Shown in pieces: positions 45,869-55,169 of a stretch of 64,000 bases of DNA. The position numbers and the translations under genes were made by a program. The notes under the pieces were generated by a model, which was given only the letters and a program-made list of their open reading frames with translations, did not search any database and had not been told where the DNA came from. Each line of letters starts with the position of its first letter. The first letter of the stretch is position 1. Source of the stretch: an uncultured Clostridia bacterium (GTDB taxonomy: Bacteria > Bacillota > Clostridia > Oscillospirales > Ruminococcaceae); NCBI GenBank assembly GCA_946498095.1, contig CAMMMX010000008.1, forward strand, positions 1 through 64,000. The letters are read 5' to 3'.

Positions 45869-46615
45869 GTGAGGGTGATTGCAGATATGCATACGCATAC
45901 CATTGCTTCTACCCATGCATACAGTACGGTTAAGGAGAACGCGGAGGCCGCTGCACAGCAGGGGCTATCGATGCTTGCGGTGACCGATCATGCACCTGCG
46001 ATGCCGGATGCGCCGCATCTGTGGCATTTTATGAATATGGGGGCGCTGCCGGAAACACTTTGCGGCGTAAAGCTTGTCAAAGGGGTAGAGGCCAACATTC
46101 GGCCGGACGGCAGCTTGGATTTGCCGCACCGCGTTCTTACCGAGCTAGATTGGGTCATCGCATCGATGCATGGCGACGTGTTTCCGCCTTCCGATGATCC
46201 ACAGGTACAGACGGCGGCCTACTTGGAAGTAGCGAAAAACCCTTATGTAGATCTCATCGGGCATAGCGGGACGGAAAAGTTCCGGTATGATTACGAAACC
46301 GTCATAAAGGCGTTCAAGGAATATGGGAAGGTCGTCGAAATCAACGAAGGGTCTTTGCGGGTGAGGGAAGGAGCGGCGCGCAATTGCCTGGAAATCGCCC
46401 GGCTATGTAAAAAATATGAGGTAATGGTTTGCGTCGACAGTGACGCGCATTTCTGCAACTTAATCGGTGAAGTCTCCCAAAGCCTCGCTATGCTGGAAAG
46501 TATTGACTTTCCGGAAAAACTTGTGTTAAATTATAAAGAAGAGCGCTTGACGAATTACTTACAGCAACGCAAAAAACGCCTGGGAAGTATGTTGACTTTA
46601 CAGGCGAAAATGTGA
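45869..46615 (+). CDS. PHP-domain phosphatase (YcdX-like)
   Basis: A 248-residue polymerase-and-histidinol-phosphatase domain with trinuclear metal motifs: DMHTHTIAS (start), VTDHAPAMPD, GHSGTEKF and VDSDAHF. YcdX-like members are phosphatases of unknown substrate. It starts at GTG after AAAGGAGG. It sits between hprK and glucokinase, a position conserved in related Clostridia. Confidence 0.88.
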   Translation: MRVIADMHTHTIASTHAYSTVKENAEAAAQQGLSMLAVTDHAPAMPDAPHLWHFMNMGALPETLCGVKLVKGVEANIRPDGSLDLPHRVLTELDWVIASMHGDVFPPSDDPQVQTAAYLEVAKNPYVDLIGHSGTEKFRYDYETVIKAFKEYGKVVEINEGSLRVREGAARNCLEIARLCKKYEVMVCVDSDAHFCNLIGEVSQSLAMLESIDFPEKLVLNYKEERLTNYLQQRKKRLGSMLTLQAKM

Positions 46616-46646
46616 CGAAAGGTTTCAGAAGGAGAGGATGATCGGT

Positions 46647-47606
46647 ATGATGAAATATAATTTGGGCATTGATTTAGGCGGAACGAATATTAAGGTGGGC
46701 GTAGTCGACGAGAACTTTCAAATTGTTGCGAAAGCGAACTTAAAGACCAATCTGCCCAAGCCGGATGCGGAAATTGCGGATGATATCGCAACGGCCTGCC
46801 GTCTGGCGGTACGTGAGGCGGGCATTACACTGGATGACGTAAACAGTATTGGGATCGGTACGCCCGGCGTTGCCGATCGCAACAGCGGTATTGTGCTTTA
46901 TTCCTGCAACCTTGGCTTCGAAAACACAAATTTGCGCGGATTGTTGGAGAACCGGCTGGGAAAAAGTATCTATATTGAAAACGACGCCAACGCGGCAGCT
47001 TATGGTGAAGCTATCGCAGGGGCGGCGAAAGGGTATCAGAACGTTGTCGTTATTACGCTGGGAACCGGCGTCGGCGGCGGCGTGATCATTGATGGTAAAA
47101 TTTATACAGGCTTCAATTACTGCGGCGCGGAACTGGGACATACCGTCATCGTTTACGGCGGACGAGAGTGCGGCTGCGGGCGGAAGGGGTGCTTTGAGGC
47201 GTATGCGTCAGCGTCGGCACTGATATACCAGACGCAGGAAGCGATGAAGGCGCATCCCGACAGCAAAATGTGGGAGATCGCCGGTTCTCTCGAGGACGTG
47301 GACGGCAAAACTGCCTTTGACGGGATGCGCGCGGGGGATAAGACGGCGTCGGATGTTGTCGAAATGTACATCAATTATTTGGGCTGCGGGCTTGTCGATA
47401 TGATTAATATTTTCCAGCCGGAAATATTATTGATAGGGGGCGGTATCTGTAAGGAGGGAGACAACCTCCTGACACCGCTGAAAAAGATTATCGAACGCGA
47501 CGCCTACTGCATTAACCCCAGACAGGCAACCCGGCTCGGTATCGCGCAGTTGGGGAACGACGCAGGGATTATCGGCGCGGCGTTCTTGCATCATTTGGAT
47601 CAATAG
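46647..47606 (+). CDS. glcK: ROK-family glucokinase
   Basis: 320 residues. It shows the ATP-binding signature LGIDLGGTNIKVG, the substrate/catalytic region YIENDANAAAYGEA, and the ROK zinc motif CGCGRKGCFEAYAS. It phosphorylates glucose for glycolysis; ROK sugar specificity can be broader. The ATG at 46647 has GGAGAGG 9 nt upstream; the earlier ATG at 46638 is too close to it. pfkA lies at the end of the same gene run. Confidence 0.9.
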   Translation: MMKYNLGIDLGGTNIKVGVVDENFQIVAKANLKTNLPKPDAEIADDIATACRLAVREAGITLDDVNSIGIGTPGVADRNSGIVLYSCNLGFENTNLRGLLENRLGKSIYIENDANAAAYGEAIAGAAKGYQNVVVITLGTGVGGGVIIDGKIYTGFNYCGAELGHTVIVYGGRECGCGRKGCFEAYASASALIYQTQEAMKAHPDSKMWEIAGSLEDVDGKTAFDGMRAGDKTASDVVEMYINYLGCGLVDMINIFQPEILLIGGGICKEGDNLLTPLKKIIERDAYCINPRQATRLGIAQLGNDAGIIGAAFLHHLDQ

Positions 47607-47622
47607 TGGAAAGGATTATGCC

Positions 47623-48546
47623 ATGACGGAGCTTGATCACAACGCGGCGGCGCAGGCAGTCCGGGACTTCTGCGCTGCTCGAAATATCTCATACGATGCG
47701 GACGTGGTGCTCAAGGACTATACAACCTTTCAAATCGGCGGGCGGTGCGCGCTGATGGCAAGCCCATGCAGCGCGGAAGAAATTGCGGCGTTGGTACGGT
47801 TTTGCAGGGAAGGACAGGTTCCCTATACGGTGGTTGGGCGAGGATCCAATCTGCTGGTCAGCGACGAGGGCGTGGAAGGGATCATCATCCGGCTTGGCAA
47901 GAGGCTCAGCGGCTTGAAGCTGCTGTCGGACGGTGTGGTCGAATGCGCGGCAGGCGTCAGTCTGGCGCGGTTGTGTGCTTTCGCGCAGGAGAATGGGTTG
48001 TCTGGGCTGGAGTTCGCCTGGGGAATCCCGGGATCCGCCGGGGGGGCCGTTTACATGAATGCTGGCGCTTACGGAGGCGAAATGAAGGATGTCCTGCTGC
48101 AGGCCAGCCATGTCACCGATGACGGTCAGGTCGGGACACTGCCTAGCGAGGAGTTGATGCTGGGGTATCGGCGCAGCTTTTACACGGGAAAAGAGTACGT
48201 GATTACCTCCTTGCAGGTAGGGCTTCATCCCGATGATCCGCAAGCGATCCGCGCGCGGATGGACGATTACATGCAGCGCCGTATGTCGAAGCAGCCGCTG
48301 GAATATCCCAGCGCGGGCAGTGTTTTCAAGCGCCCGGAAGGCAACTACGCGGGCAAGCTGATTCAGGACTGCGGGCTGAAAGGGTACCGGATTGGGGGCG
48401 CTATGGTCAGTGACAAGCACAGTGGCTTCATTATCAACGTGGGCAATGCGACTTGCGCCGACGTTCAGGCGCTGATCCGGCATATACAGGAAACTGTTGC
48501 ACAGCAGACGGGGTACCGTCTGGAATGCGAAGTCAAAATGATATAG
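47623..48546 (+). CDS. murB: UDP-N-acetylenolpyruvoylglucosamine reductase
   Basis: The second committed step of peptidoglycan synthesis (FAD- and NADPH-dependent). 307 residues with YTTFQIGG, the FAD-binding segment GRGSNLLVSDEG, PGSAGGAVYMNAGAYGGE, and the catalytic region GSVFKRPEGNYAGKLI (Ser proton donor). It precedes rapZ with only 1-13 nt between them. Confidence 0.96.
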   Translation: MTELDHNAAAQAVRDFCAARNISYDADVVLKDYTTFQIGGRCALMASPCSAEEIAALVRFCREGQVPYTVVGRGSNLLVSDEGVEGIIIRLGKRLSGLKLLSDGVVECAAGVSLARLCAFAQENGLSGLEFAWGIPGSAGGAVYMNAGAYGGEMKDVLLQASHVTDDGQVGTLPSEELMLGYRRSFYTGKEYVITSLQVGLHPDDPQAIRARMDDYMQRRMSKQPLEYPSAGSVFKRPEGNYAGKLIQDCGLKGYRIGGAMVSDKHSGFIINVGNATCADVQALIRHIQETVAQQTGYRLECEVKMI

Positions 48547-48559
48547 GGTGGTGAACGGA

Positions 48560-49417
48560 TTGGAAATTGTACTGGTCACTGGGCTGTCCGGCGCAGGCAA
48601 GTCAAGGACGGTCGACGTTTTGGAGGATATCGGATTTTATTGCGTAGACAATGTTCCGCCCAAGCTGATATCAAAATTCGCGGAGATTTGCGCCCAGAGC
48701 AGCGACAAGCTCAACCGTGTGGCGATTGTTACCGATGCGCGCGGCGGTACGCTTTTCAATGAGTTCCTGTCCAGCCTCAAGGAGATGAAGGAATGCGGCC
48801 AGAGCGTTAAGATTCTCTTCCTTGACGCAAACGACAGCGTGTTGATGAAGCGGTATAAGGAGACGAGGCGGAAACATCCGCTCCTGTCGCTGGCCAACGG
48901 CTCGGTTGAGAAAGCGATTGACATGGAACGTAGCATCATGCAGCCGGTGAGGGAACAGGCTGACTATTACATCGATACTTCGATGCTCTCCTCCTCGCAG
49001 CTTCGTCAGCGGGTTTCCAACCTGTTTGTCGCCAATTTGTCGGACACGATGGCGATCAATATCATGTCGTTCGGCTTTAAATACGGTATCCTGTCCGAGG
49101 CTGATCTGGTGTTTGACGTCCGCTGTCTGCCCAACCCCTTTTACATCGACGAGCTGCGCGAGCACAAGGGGACGGAGGCGGTCGTACAGGATTATGTCCT
49201 GAGCTTTGAGCAGTCGCGAGTCCTACTGGATAAGCTGACGGATTTGGTTGAATTCCTGGTCCCTTTATATATCCAGGAGGGGAAAAGTCAGCTGGTGATT
49301 GGTTTTGGGTGCACCGGCGGAAAGCATCGATCGGTTACCTTTGCGGAAAAGCTGACGCAACGCCTGATTACAAAGGGGATTGTCGCAACCGTGACGCATA
49401 GAGATATTCAGCGGTAA
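48560..49417 (+). CDS. rapZ: RapZ/YvcJ nucleotide-binding protein
   Basis: 285 residues with Walker A GLSGAGKS at the N-terminus, DIGFYCVDNVPPKL and the C-terminal GCTGGKHRSV motif. In E. coli the homologue is an RNase adaptor controlling GlmS; in Bacillus (YvcJ) it affects competence. I prefer the TTG at 48560 (AGGGTGG 8 nt upstream), which gives MEIVLVTGLSGAGKS; GTG codons at 48548 and 48551 overlap that SD. The usual yvcK neighbour is absent between rapZ and whiA. Confidence 0.94.
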   Translation: MEIVLVTGLSGAGKSRTVDVLEDIGFYCVDNVPPKLISKFAEICAQSSDKLNRVAIVTDARGGTLFNEFLSSLKEMKECGQSVKILFLDANDSVLMKRYKETRRKHPLLSLANGSVEKAIDMERSIMQPVREQADYYIDTSMLSSSQLRQRVSNLFVANLSDTMAINIMSFGFKYGILSEADLVFDVRCLPNPFYIDELREHKGTEAVVQDYVLSFEQSRVLLDKLTDLVEFLVPLYIQEGKSQLVIGFGCTGGKHRSVTFAEKLTQRLITKGIVATVTHRDIQR

Positions 49418-49437
49418 GCCGCAGGAGGTGCGCTGCC

Positions 49438-50376
49438 TTGTCCTATTGTCATGAGATGAAAAAAGAGCTGTGCGGCCTGCTGCCTGCAGCGCCGCATTGC
49501 CGTCGGGCGCTTTTGTACGGTATCCTGTTGTTTGCCAAACACCGACAGGATGGCGGTGTTCTGCTGAGGACGGAGAACGAGGAGGTATGCGTTTGCGTAC
49601 GGCAGCTGCTGGATCTGCTGTTTGCAGGCAAGTATTCCTGTGAACAGGACATGACGCGGCGGCGCAACATGGACCCGCTCTATTCGCTGCTGGTGTGGGG
49701 TGGCGTGATGTGGGAGTTCACAACGGGGTATTTCACCAGTGTGGATCATATCGAGAGCTCATTCTTGGAAAAGCCATGCTGTTTGGCGGCTTTTCTGCGC
49801 GGCGTCTATCTCAGTTGTGGATCGATGAGCGATCCGAATAAGGATTATCACCTGGATTTCGCTGTGTTCCGTCAGAGTCTGTGTCAGGAGCTGGTCCGGG
49901 TGCTGGCACAGGCGGGATTTCCACCTAAGACGTCGGTTCGTAAGGGGAACAGCATTGTGTATTTTACCGAGTCAGGCGTCATGGAGGATTTTTTGACCTT
50001 TATCGGAGCGGTGGGCGCGTCGCTTGAGTTGATGAATATCAAGATATACAAGGATGTCCGTAACAAAGTGAATCGGGTGACCAATTGTGAGACGGCGAAT
50101 ATTGAGAAAACGGTGGAAGCGTCGACGGCGCAAATTGAGGATATCCAGCTGTTGATGTCCCGTAGCGGTGTATGGGAATCGCTTCCGCAGCAGCTGAAAG
50201 AGCTTGCGCTGTTGCGGACAGAGAATCCGGAACTGTCGCTACGGGAGCTTGGTCAGCTGCTCAGCCCCCCGATTAGCCGGTCAGGCGTCAACCACAGGTT
50301 GCAGCGGATCAAACAGGCGGCGGAGCAACTCCGTACCGCACAAGGGAAGGACAAGCGTGGAGAAACAGGTACGTAA
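49438..50376 (+). CDS. whiA: DNA-binding protein WhiA
   Basis: 312 residues: an N-terminal LAGLIDADG-like domain (CLAAFLRGVYLSCGSMSDPN) and a C-terminal helix-turn-helix (SLRELGQLLSPPISRSGVNH). In Streptomyces it is a sporulation regulator; in Firmicutes it influences division and chromosome segregation. Translation starts at TTG, with GGAGGTG upstream. The direct rapZ-whiA order is highly conserved. It overlaps dnaE by 20 nt. Confidence 0.95.
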   Translation: MSYCHEMKKELCGLLPAAPHCRRALLYGILLFAKHRQDGGVLLRTENEEVCVCVRQLLDLLFAGKYSCEQDMTRRRNMDPLYSLLVWGGVMWEFTTGYFTSVDHIESSFLEKPCCLAAFLRGVYLSCGSMSDPNKDYHLDFAVFRQSLCQELVRVLAQAGFPPKTSVRKGNSIVYFTESGVMEDFLTFIGAVGASLELMNIKIYKDVRNKVNRVTNCETANIEKTVEASTAQIEDIQLLMSRSGVWESLPQQLKELALLRTENPELSLRELGQLLSPPISRSGVNHRLQRIKQAAEQLRTAQGKDKRGETGT

Positions 50377-53300
50377 TATCGGTGCAGGGGATTTTGTCCA
50401 CCTGCACGTGCATAGCGAATACAGCCTCCTTGATGGCGCCTGCCGGATCAAGGAGGCTGCGAAGTATGTCAAGAGCTTGGGGCAGACCGCGTTGGCGATC
50501 ACGGATCACGGTAGTATGTGCGGCGTGATCGACTTCTACGAGGAATGCCTCAGGGAAGGGGTAAAGCCGATTATCGGCTGCGAGGTCTATGTCGCACGGA
50601 GAAGTCGTTTTGACAAGGTGCATAAGGTGGATTCCAGCCCCTACCATCTCGTATTGCTGTGTGAAAATAACCAGGGGTATCAGAATTTGATACAGCTGGT
50701 GTCCAAGGCCTATATTGAAGGGTTTTATAATCGTCCTCGTGTCGACTTGGAACTGCTGGAACAGTATCACGAGGGCTTGATTGCGTCCTCCGCCTGTCTT
50801 GCAGGAGCCCTTCCCCGCCAGATTCTAGCGGGGGATTACCGCGGCGCTATGGAGGCGGCACTGGAGTACGACCGCATTTTTGGACGGGGGAATTTCTTCA
50901 TTGAGTTGCAGAACCATTCTATTCCTGAGCAGCGCCAGGTGCTACCGGTACTGAAAAAGATTTCCGACGATACCGGCATACCGATGATTGCGACAAATGA
51001 TGCTCATTACGTCCGTAAGGAGGACGCAAAGATGCAGCGCGTGTTGGTCTGTATCCAGACAAACCGGACTATTGATGATACCAATGGCTTAGAGTTTGCT
51101 ACACAGGAGTTTTACCTGAAAAATAGCGAGGAAATGCGCCAATTATTCGAGGCGTACCCAGGCGCGTTAGAAAATACTGTCCGGATTGCTGAGCGCTGCA
51201 ATGTCAGTTTTGAGTTTGGCGTGACCAAATTGCCGCGTTTCACAGCGCCCGACGGGGAGGATAACCTGCGTTATTTCACGCGCATTGCCAAGCAGGGGTT
51301 GGAGAAGAAATATGGCCCAAATCCACCGGCAGATATCCGCGAGCGCTTTGACTATGAGCTGGGCGTGATAGCCAAGATGGGATATGTGGACTACTTCCTC
51401 ATCGTTCAGGATTATGTGAACTTTGCGCGAACGCACGATATTCCCGTTGGGCCGGGGAGAGGGTCGGGTGCGGGCAGCATCGTCGCTTATTGTGTGGGCA
51501 TTACGCAGATCGATCCGATCCGCTATAACCTGCTGTTTGAAAGATTCCTAAACCCTGAGCGCGTCAGCATGCCTGACTTTGATATCGACTTTTGCTATGA
51601 AAAGCGCCAGCAGGTTATTGATTATGTAGTGGACAAGTACGGTAGCGACCACGTTGCGCAGATTATCACCTTCGGCACGATGGCGGCACGCGGATCGATT
51701 CGCGATGTCGGTCGTGTACTAGGGATGCCTTATCAGACAGTGGACGCGGTCGCGAAAATGGTGCCGATGGCGCTGAATATGACGATTGAACGCGCGCTGA
51801 AGGAAAGCAAGGATCTGCGGGAGCTATTGCAGTCAGATGAGAGTGTGCGCGAGCTGATTGAGACGGCGCAAAAGCTGGAGGGGATGCCACGGCATGCTTC
51901 CACCCATGCTGCCGGCGTCGTCATTACGCGAGACGCTGTCAGTTCTTATGTGCCGCTGCAAAAGAACGACGAGGCGATCGTCACGCAGTTCCCCTTCCCG
52001 ACGCTGGAGCATCTGGGGCTGCTGAAAATGGACTTTTTGGGTCTGCGGAACCTGACTGTTATCAGTGACAGCGAACGGGCTATCCGTAAGAAGGACCCTT
52101 CTTTTGACGTGTCGGCTATCCCGCTGGACGATAAGGACGTTTTTGAGATGTTGTCCAAAGGGCTTTCTAACGGCGTCTTCCAGTTTGAGTCAGGGGGGAT
52201 GAAGCAGGTTTTATCCCAGCTCAAGCCGGACGGTATGGAGGATTTGATCGCGGTTATCTCGCTGTATCGCCCCGGACCGATGGATTCCATCCCGCTTTAT
52301 ATCCGAAACCGGCACCACCCGGAGTTGGTGACCTACAAGCATCCCCTTTTGGAGCCGATTCTGAAAGTAACCTACGGCTGTATTGTCTACCAGGAGCAGG
52401 TTATGCAAATTTGCCGTTCTCTTGCTGGTTATTCTTACGGGCGTTCCGATCTGGTTCGCCGTGCGATGGCCAAAAAGAAGGTCGATGTGATGGAGAAGGA
52501 GAGGGAATACTTTATCTATGGGAAAAAAGCGGAGGACGGCAGCGTGGAATGCGTCGGCGCGGTGGGCAATGGTGTCAGCCCAGAGATTGCCACACAGATT
52601 TTCGACGAGATGAGTTCCTTTGCCTCCTATGCCTTCAATAAGTCCCATGCGGCCGCTTACGCCCTCCTGTCCTACCAGACGGCCTATCTTAAATGCCATT
52701 ACCCCAAGGAATACATGGCGGCGTTGCTGACCAGCGTGCTGGACAATACGAATAAGATCATTGAATATCTGAACGAATGCGCGCATATTGGGATTGAGGT
52801 GCTCCCGCCGGATGTCAATTACAGCGGAGAGGGTTTCGCCGTCAGTGGAGAGCAGATTCGCTTTGGTTTGCTTGCCGTTAAGAACATCGGGCGAAGTTTT
52901 ATCCGCAACATGGTAGCGGAACGAGAGGCCAACGGTCGCTTCCTTTCGCTGTACGATTTTTGTAAGCGGATGTACGGCAAGGAGATGAACAAGCGAACTC
53001 TGGAGGGACTTATCAAATGCGGCGGCCTGGACAGCTTGGGGCATACTCGCCGTCAGATGATGTTTTACTATGAGAAGGTCATGGACGCGATCGAGCAGGA
53101 TAAGCGTGCGAACCTGGAGGGGCAGATGGATTTGTTCGGCACGCCAGCGGCGCAGGAGCATGCACAGTTTGAAATGCCGTCTGTCGAGGAGTACCGCTAC
53201 CGCGACATGCTGGAGTTGGAGAAGGAATCGGTTGGGATGTACCTGTCTGGGCATCCGCTCAAGGATATGCAGCCCCTTATTGAAAGAATGCGGTATACGA

Positions 53301-53875
53301 CCATCTCGGACGCGATCGCGGAGGACAGCGTCCTGAAAGACGGCGATACGGTGACGGTAGTCGCTTTGATCCAGAGCAAGAAATTGCATGTTACCAAAAG
53401 TAACACCACCATGTCCTTTCTGACGATTGAGGATATGACAGGGACTATGGAGGCACTTGTGTTTCCTGCGGTTTATGACCGATTCCGTGCCATGCTGACA
53501 GAAGGACAGGCGCTTTTGCTCAAAGGTAAGCTTTCCGTCCGGGAGGAGGAGGATCCAAAACTCCTGGTGGATGAAGTTGCGCGGCCGGATGCTACAGACG
53601 CGCAGACGTTTCTGCAAGGAGAAGATCCCGTCGCCCCGCCGGAGCAGGGAAAGCTGTATCTGCGGCTTTCCTCCCGGGAGGAGGGGAAGCTTCAGGACAT
53701 CAAGAGACTGACCGCTTCCGCGCAGGGACAAGCACAGCTCATTTTATGCTTTACCGATCTTGGTAAGCGTTTCCGACCCAGCTGGTGCGCCGGCGTTCGG
53801 GCGGATCAAGAACTCCTGTACGCCTTACAGGGGGTAGTGGGGGAGGAAAACCTTGCTTGGAAGCCGGTCGGCTGA
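50357..53875 (+). CDS. dnaE: DNA polymerase III subunit alpha (DnaE)
   Basis: A 1172-residue replicative-type polymerase without the 3'-5' exonuclease insertion of PolC. The N-terminal PHP domain (HLHVHSEYSLLDGACRI; NDAHYV) is followed by the palm (GPGRGSGAGSIVAYCVG; PDFDIDFCYEKR), fingers (FAFNKSHAAAYA-type region), helix-hairpin-helix and a C-terminal OB fold (TGTMEALVFPAVYDRF). In Firmicutes DnaE usually extends primers alongside PolC. Start: GTG 50357 with AAGGA 6 nt upstream, inside the end of whiA. Confidence 0.96.
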   Translation: MEKQVRNIGAGDFVHLHVHSEYSLLDGACRIKEAAKYVKSLGQTALAITDHGSMCGVIDFYEECLREGVKPIIGCEVYVARRSRFDKVHKVDSSPYHLVLLCENNQGYQNLIQLVSKAYIEGFYNRPRVDLELLEQYHEGLIASSACLAGALPRQILAGDYRGAMEAALEYDRIFGRGNFFIELQNHSIPEQRQVLPVLKKISDDTGIPMIATNDAHYVRKEDAKMQRVLVCIQTNRTIDDTNGLEFATQEFYLKNSEEMRQLFEAYPGALENTVRIAERCNVSFEFGVTKLPRFTAPDGEDNLRYFTRIAKQGLEKKYGPNPPADIRERFDYELGVIAKMGYVDYFLIVQDYVNFARTHDIPVGPGRGSGAGSIVAYCVGITQIDPIRYNLLFERFLNPERVSMPDFDIDFCYEKRQQVIDYVVDKYGSDHVAQIITFGTMAARGSIRDVGRVLGMPYQTVDAVAKMVPMALNMTIERALKESKDLRELLQSDESVRELIETAQKLEGMPRHASTHAAGVVITRDAVSSYVPLQKNDEAIVTQFPFPTLEHLGLLKMDFLGLRNLTVISDSERAIRKKDPSFDVSAIPLDDKDVFEMLSKGLSNGVFQFESGGMKQVLSQLKPDGMEDLIAVISLYRPGPMDSIPLYIRNRHHPELVTYKHPLLEPILKVTYGCIVYQEQVMQICRSLAGYSYGRSDLVRRAMAKKKVDVMEKEREYFIYGKKAEDGSVECVGAVGNGVSPEIATQIFDEMSSFASYAFNKSHAAAYALLSYQTAYLKCHYPKEYMAALLTSVLDNTNKIIEYLNECAHIGIEVLPPDVNYSGEGFAVSGEQIRFGLLAVKNIGRSFIRNMVAEREANGRFLSLYDFCKRMYGKEMNKRTLEGLIKCGGLDSLGHTRRQMMFYYEKVMDAIEQDKRANLEGQMDLFGTPAAQEHAQFEMPSVEEYRYRDMLELEKESVGMYLSGHPLKDMQPLIERMRYTTISDAIAEDSVLKDGDTVTVVALIQSKKLHVTKSNTTMSFLTIEDMTGTMEALVFPAVYDRFRAMLTEGQALLLKGKLSVREEEDPKLLVDEVARPDATDAQTFLQGEDPVAPPEQGKLYLRLSSREEGKLQDIKRLTASAQGQAQLILCFTDLGKRFRPSWCAGVRADQELLYALQGVVGEENLAWKPVG

Positions 53876-53948
53876 GGAAGCGTTTGGTAGGCTGGGTGGA
53901 GATGTCTCTGTTCTCGGAAGGAAAGAGAAGCGTGCAGGCTGCAAATAC

Positions 53949-53977
53949 TTGACAAGCCGCTGGTCTGCGTGTACAAT
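53949..53977 (+). promoter_or_regulatory. Promoter of pfkA
   Basis: TTGACA (53949-53954), 17 nt, TACAAT (53972-53977). The ~100-nt leader shows no further clear element. Confidence 0.75.
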
Positions 53978-54084
53978 AGATCGTAGGAAATTATGTCTGT
54001 ATGCGGGACCGCGAGGAGAGCTGTGTCAGGCATTTATGGCGTTCTTACGCTGTTTACAACAAAAAGAGAGTAGGAGAATTCGGC

Positions 54085-55044
54085 ATGAAGACAATCGGTG
54101 TATTAACAAGCGGCGGTGACGCGCCCGGCATGAATGCTGCTATCCGTGCAGTGGTGCGCGCCGGTTTGAAGCAGGGGATGAAGGTCATTGGTATCCGGCG
54201 TGGCTACAGCGGGTTGATTCACGGGGACATGATCGAGATGAACGCAAGAAGTGTTTCCGATATCATCCAGCGAGGCGGTACTATGCTTTATACGGCGCGC
54301 TGCGACGAGTTCCGTTACGAAGAAGGCCTCCAAAAAGCCAAAAAGGTTTGCCAGGACGTCGGTATTGAGGGGATTGTCACCATCGGTGGAGACGGTTCCT
54401 TCCGTGGTGCTGCGGACCTTTCTGCGCGTGGTATCCCTTGCGTTGGCGTGCCCGGCACGATTGACAATGATATTACCAGTACGGAATACACCATTGGCTA
54501 CGATACGGCGATGAACACCGCTGTTGAGATGGTCGACAAACTGCGCGATACGGCGCAGTCGCATGACCGTTGCAGTGTCGTAGAGGTAATGGGACGCCGT
54601 GCAGGTCATATCGCGCTGAATACCGGTATTGCCTGCGGCGCTACCTTTATTTTGGTTCCGGAGGTTCCGTTCTCCATCGACGATATCGCCCAGAAGATGA
54701 AACAGTCGCAAAGTACTGGCAAGCAGCATTTTATTATCGTCGTAGCTGAAGGGGTCGGCAACGTATCGGAAATCGCCAAGGAGATTGAGGAAAAGACCGG
54801 GATTGAGGCGCGTGCGTCGATACTCGGACATGTCCAGCGCGGTGGGACGCCTACTGTGCGTGACCGTGTCGTTGCGAGCGAAATGGGCTATTATGCAGTG
54901 GAGCTGCTGAGTAAAGGGATCGGTAACCGCGTTGTGTGTATGAAAGATAGTAAGATTGTGGATTATGACATTCAGGAAGCGCTTGGGATGAAAAAGAGCA
55001 TTGATAAGCGTCTATATCAGATTGCGCTGGATATCAGCTTCTGA
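54085..55044 (+). CDS. pfkA: ATP-dependent 6-phosphofructokinase
   Basis: 319 residues with the family pattern LTSGGDAPGMNAAIRA (ATP), IGGDGSFRGA, and PGTIDNDITSTEYTIG (catalytic Asp). Length and the GGDGS motif indicate the classic allosteric, ATP-using bacterial PFK rather than a PPi-dependent one. TAGGAG lies 8 nt before the ATG. It has its own promoter and terminator, although it follows dnaE. Confidence 0.96.
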   Translation: MKTIGVLTSGGDAPGMNAAIRAVVRAGLKQGMKVIGIRRGYSGLIHGDMIEMNARSVSDIIQRGGTMLYTARCDEFRYEEGLQKAKKVCQDVGIEGIVTIGGDGSFRGAADLSARGIPCVGVPGTIDNDITSTEYTIGYDTAMNTAVEMVDKLRDTAQSHDRCSVVEVMGRRAGHIALNTGIACGATFILVPEVPFSIDDIAQKMKQSQSTGKQHFIIVVAEGVGNVSEIAKEIEEKTGIEARASILGHVQRGGTPTVRDRVVASEMGYYAVELLSKGIGNRVVCMKDSKIVDYDIQEALGMKKSIDKRLYQIALDISF

Positions 55045-55060
55045 CAGGAAAGCCTTTGAA

Positions 55061-55095
55061 AAGGGACTGCAACATCGCTTGCAGTCCCTTTTTTT
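55061..55095 (+). terminator. Terminator of pfkA
   Basis: AAGGGACTGCAA (55061-55072) pairs perfectly with TTGCAGTCCCTT (55079-55090), then five Ts. Confidence 0.92.
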
Positions 55096-55122
55096 GTTAA
55101 TCAGCATTAGCGGAACGAAAAT

Positions 55123-55149
55123 CCCCGGCTAAGCCGGGCCGTCATGACA
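55123..55149. repeat. Palindromic repeat, copy 2
   Basis: CCCCGGCTAAGCCGGG followed by CCGTCATGAC, related to the copy at 41-67. It sits between convergent genes after the pfkA terminator. Confidence 0.4.
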
Positions 55150-55169
55150 TCTGGTGCCTTTCGCTTCGT

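Noticed and set aside
52211-53731. A 506-codon open frame antisense to dnaE, and similar long antisense frames at 37836-38984, 39660-40766, 59888-61519, 55374-56420 and 18653-20065
   Set aside because: They mirror strongly coding, motif-rich genes on the other strand, lack SD sequences and show no recognisable domains. They are codon-bias shadows.
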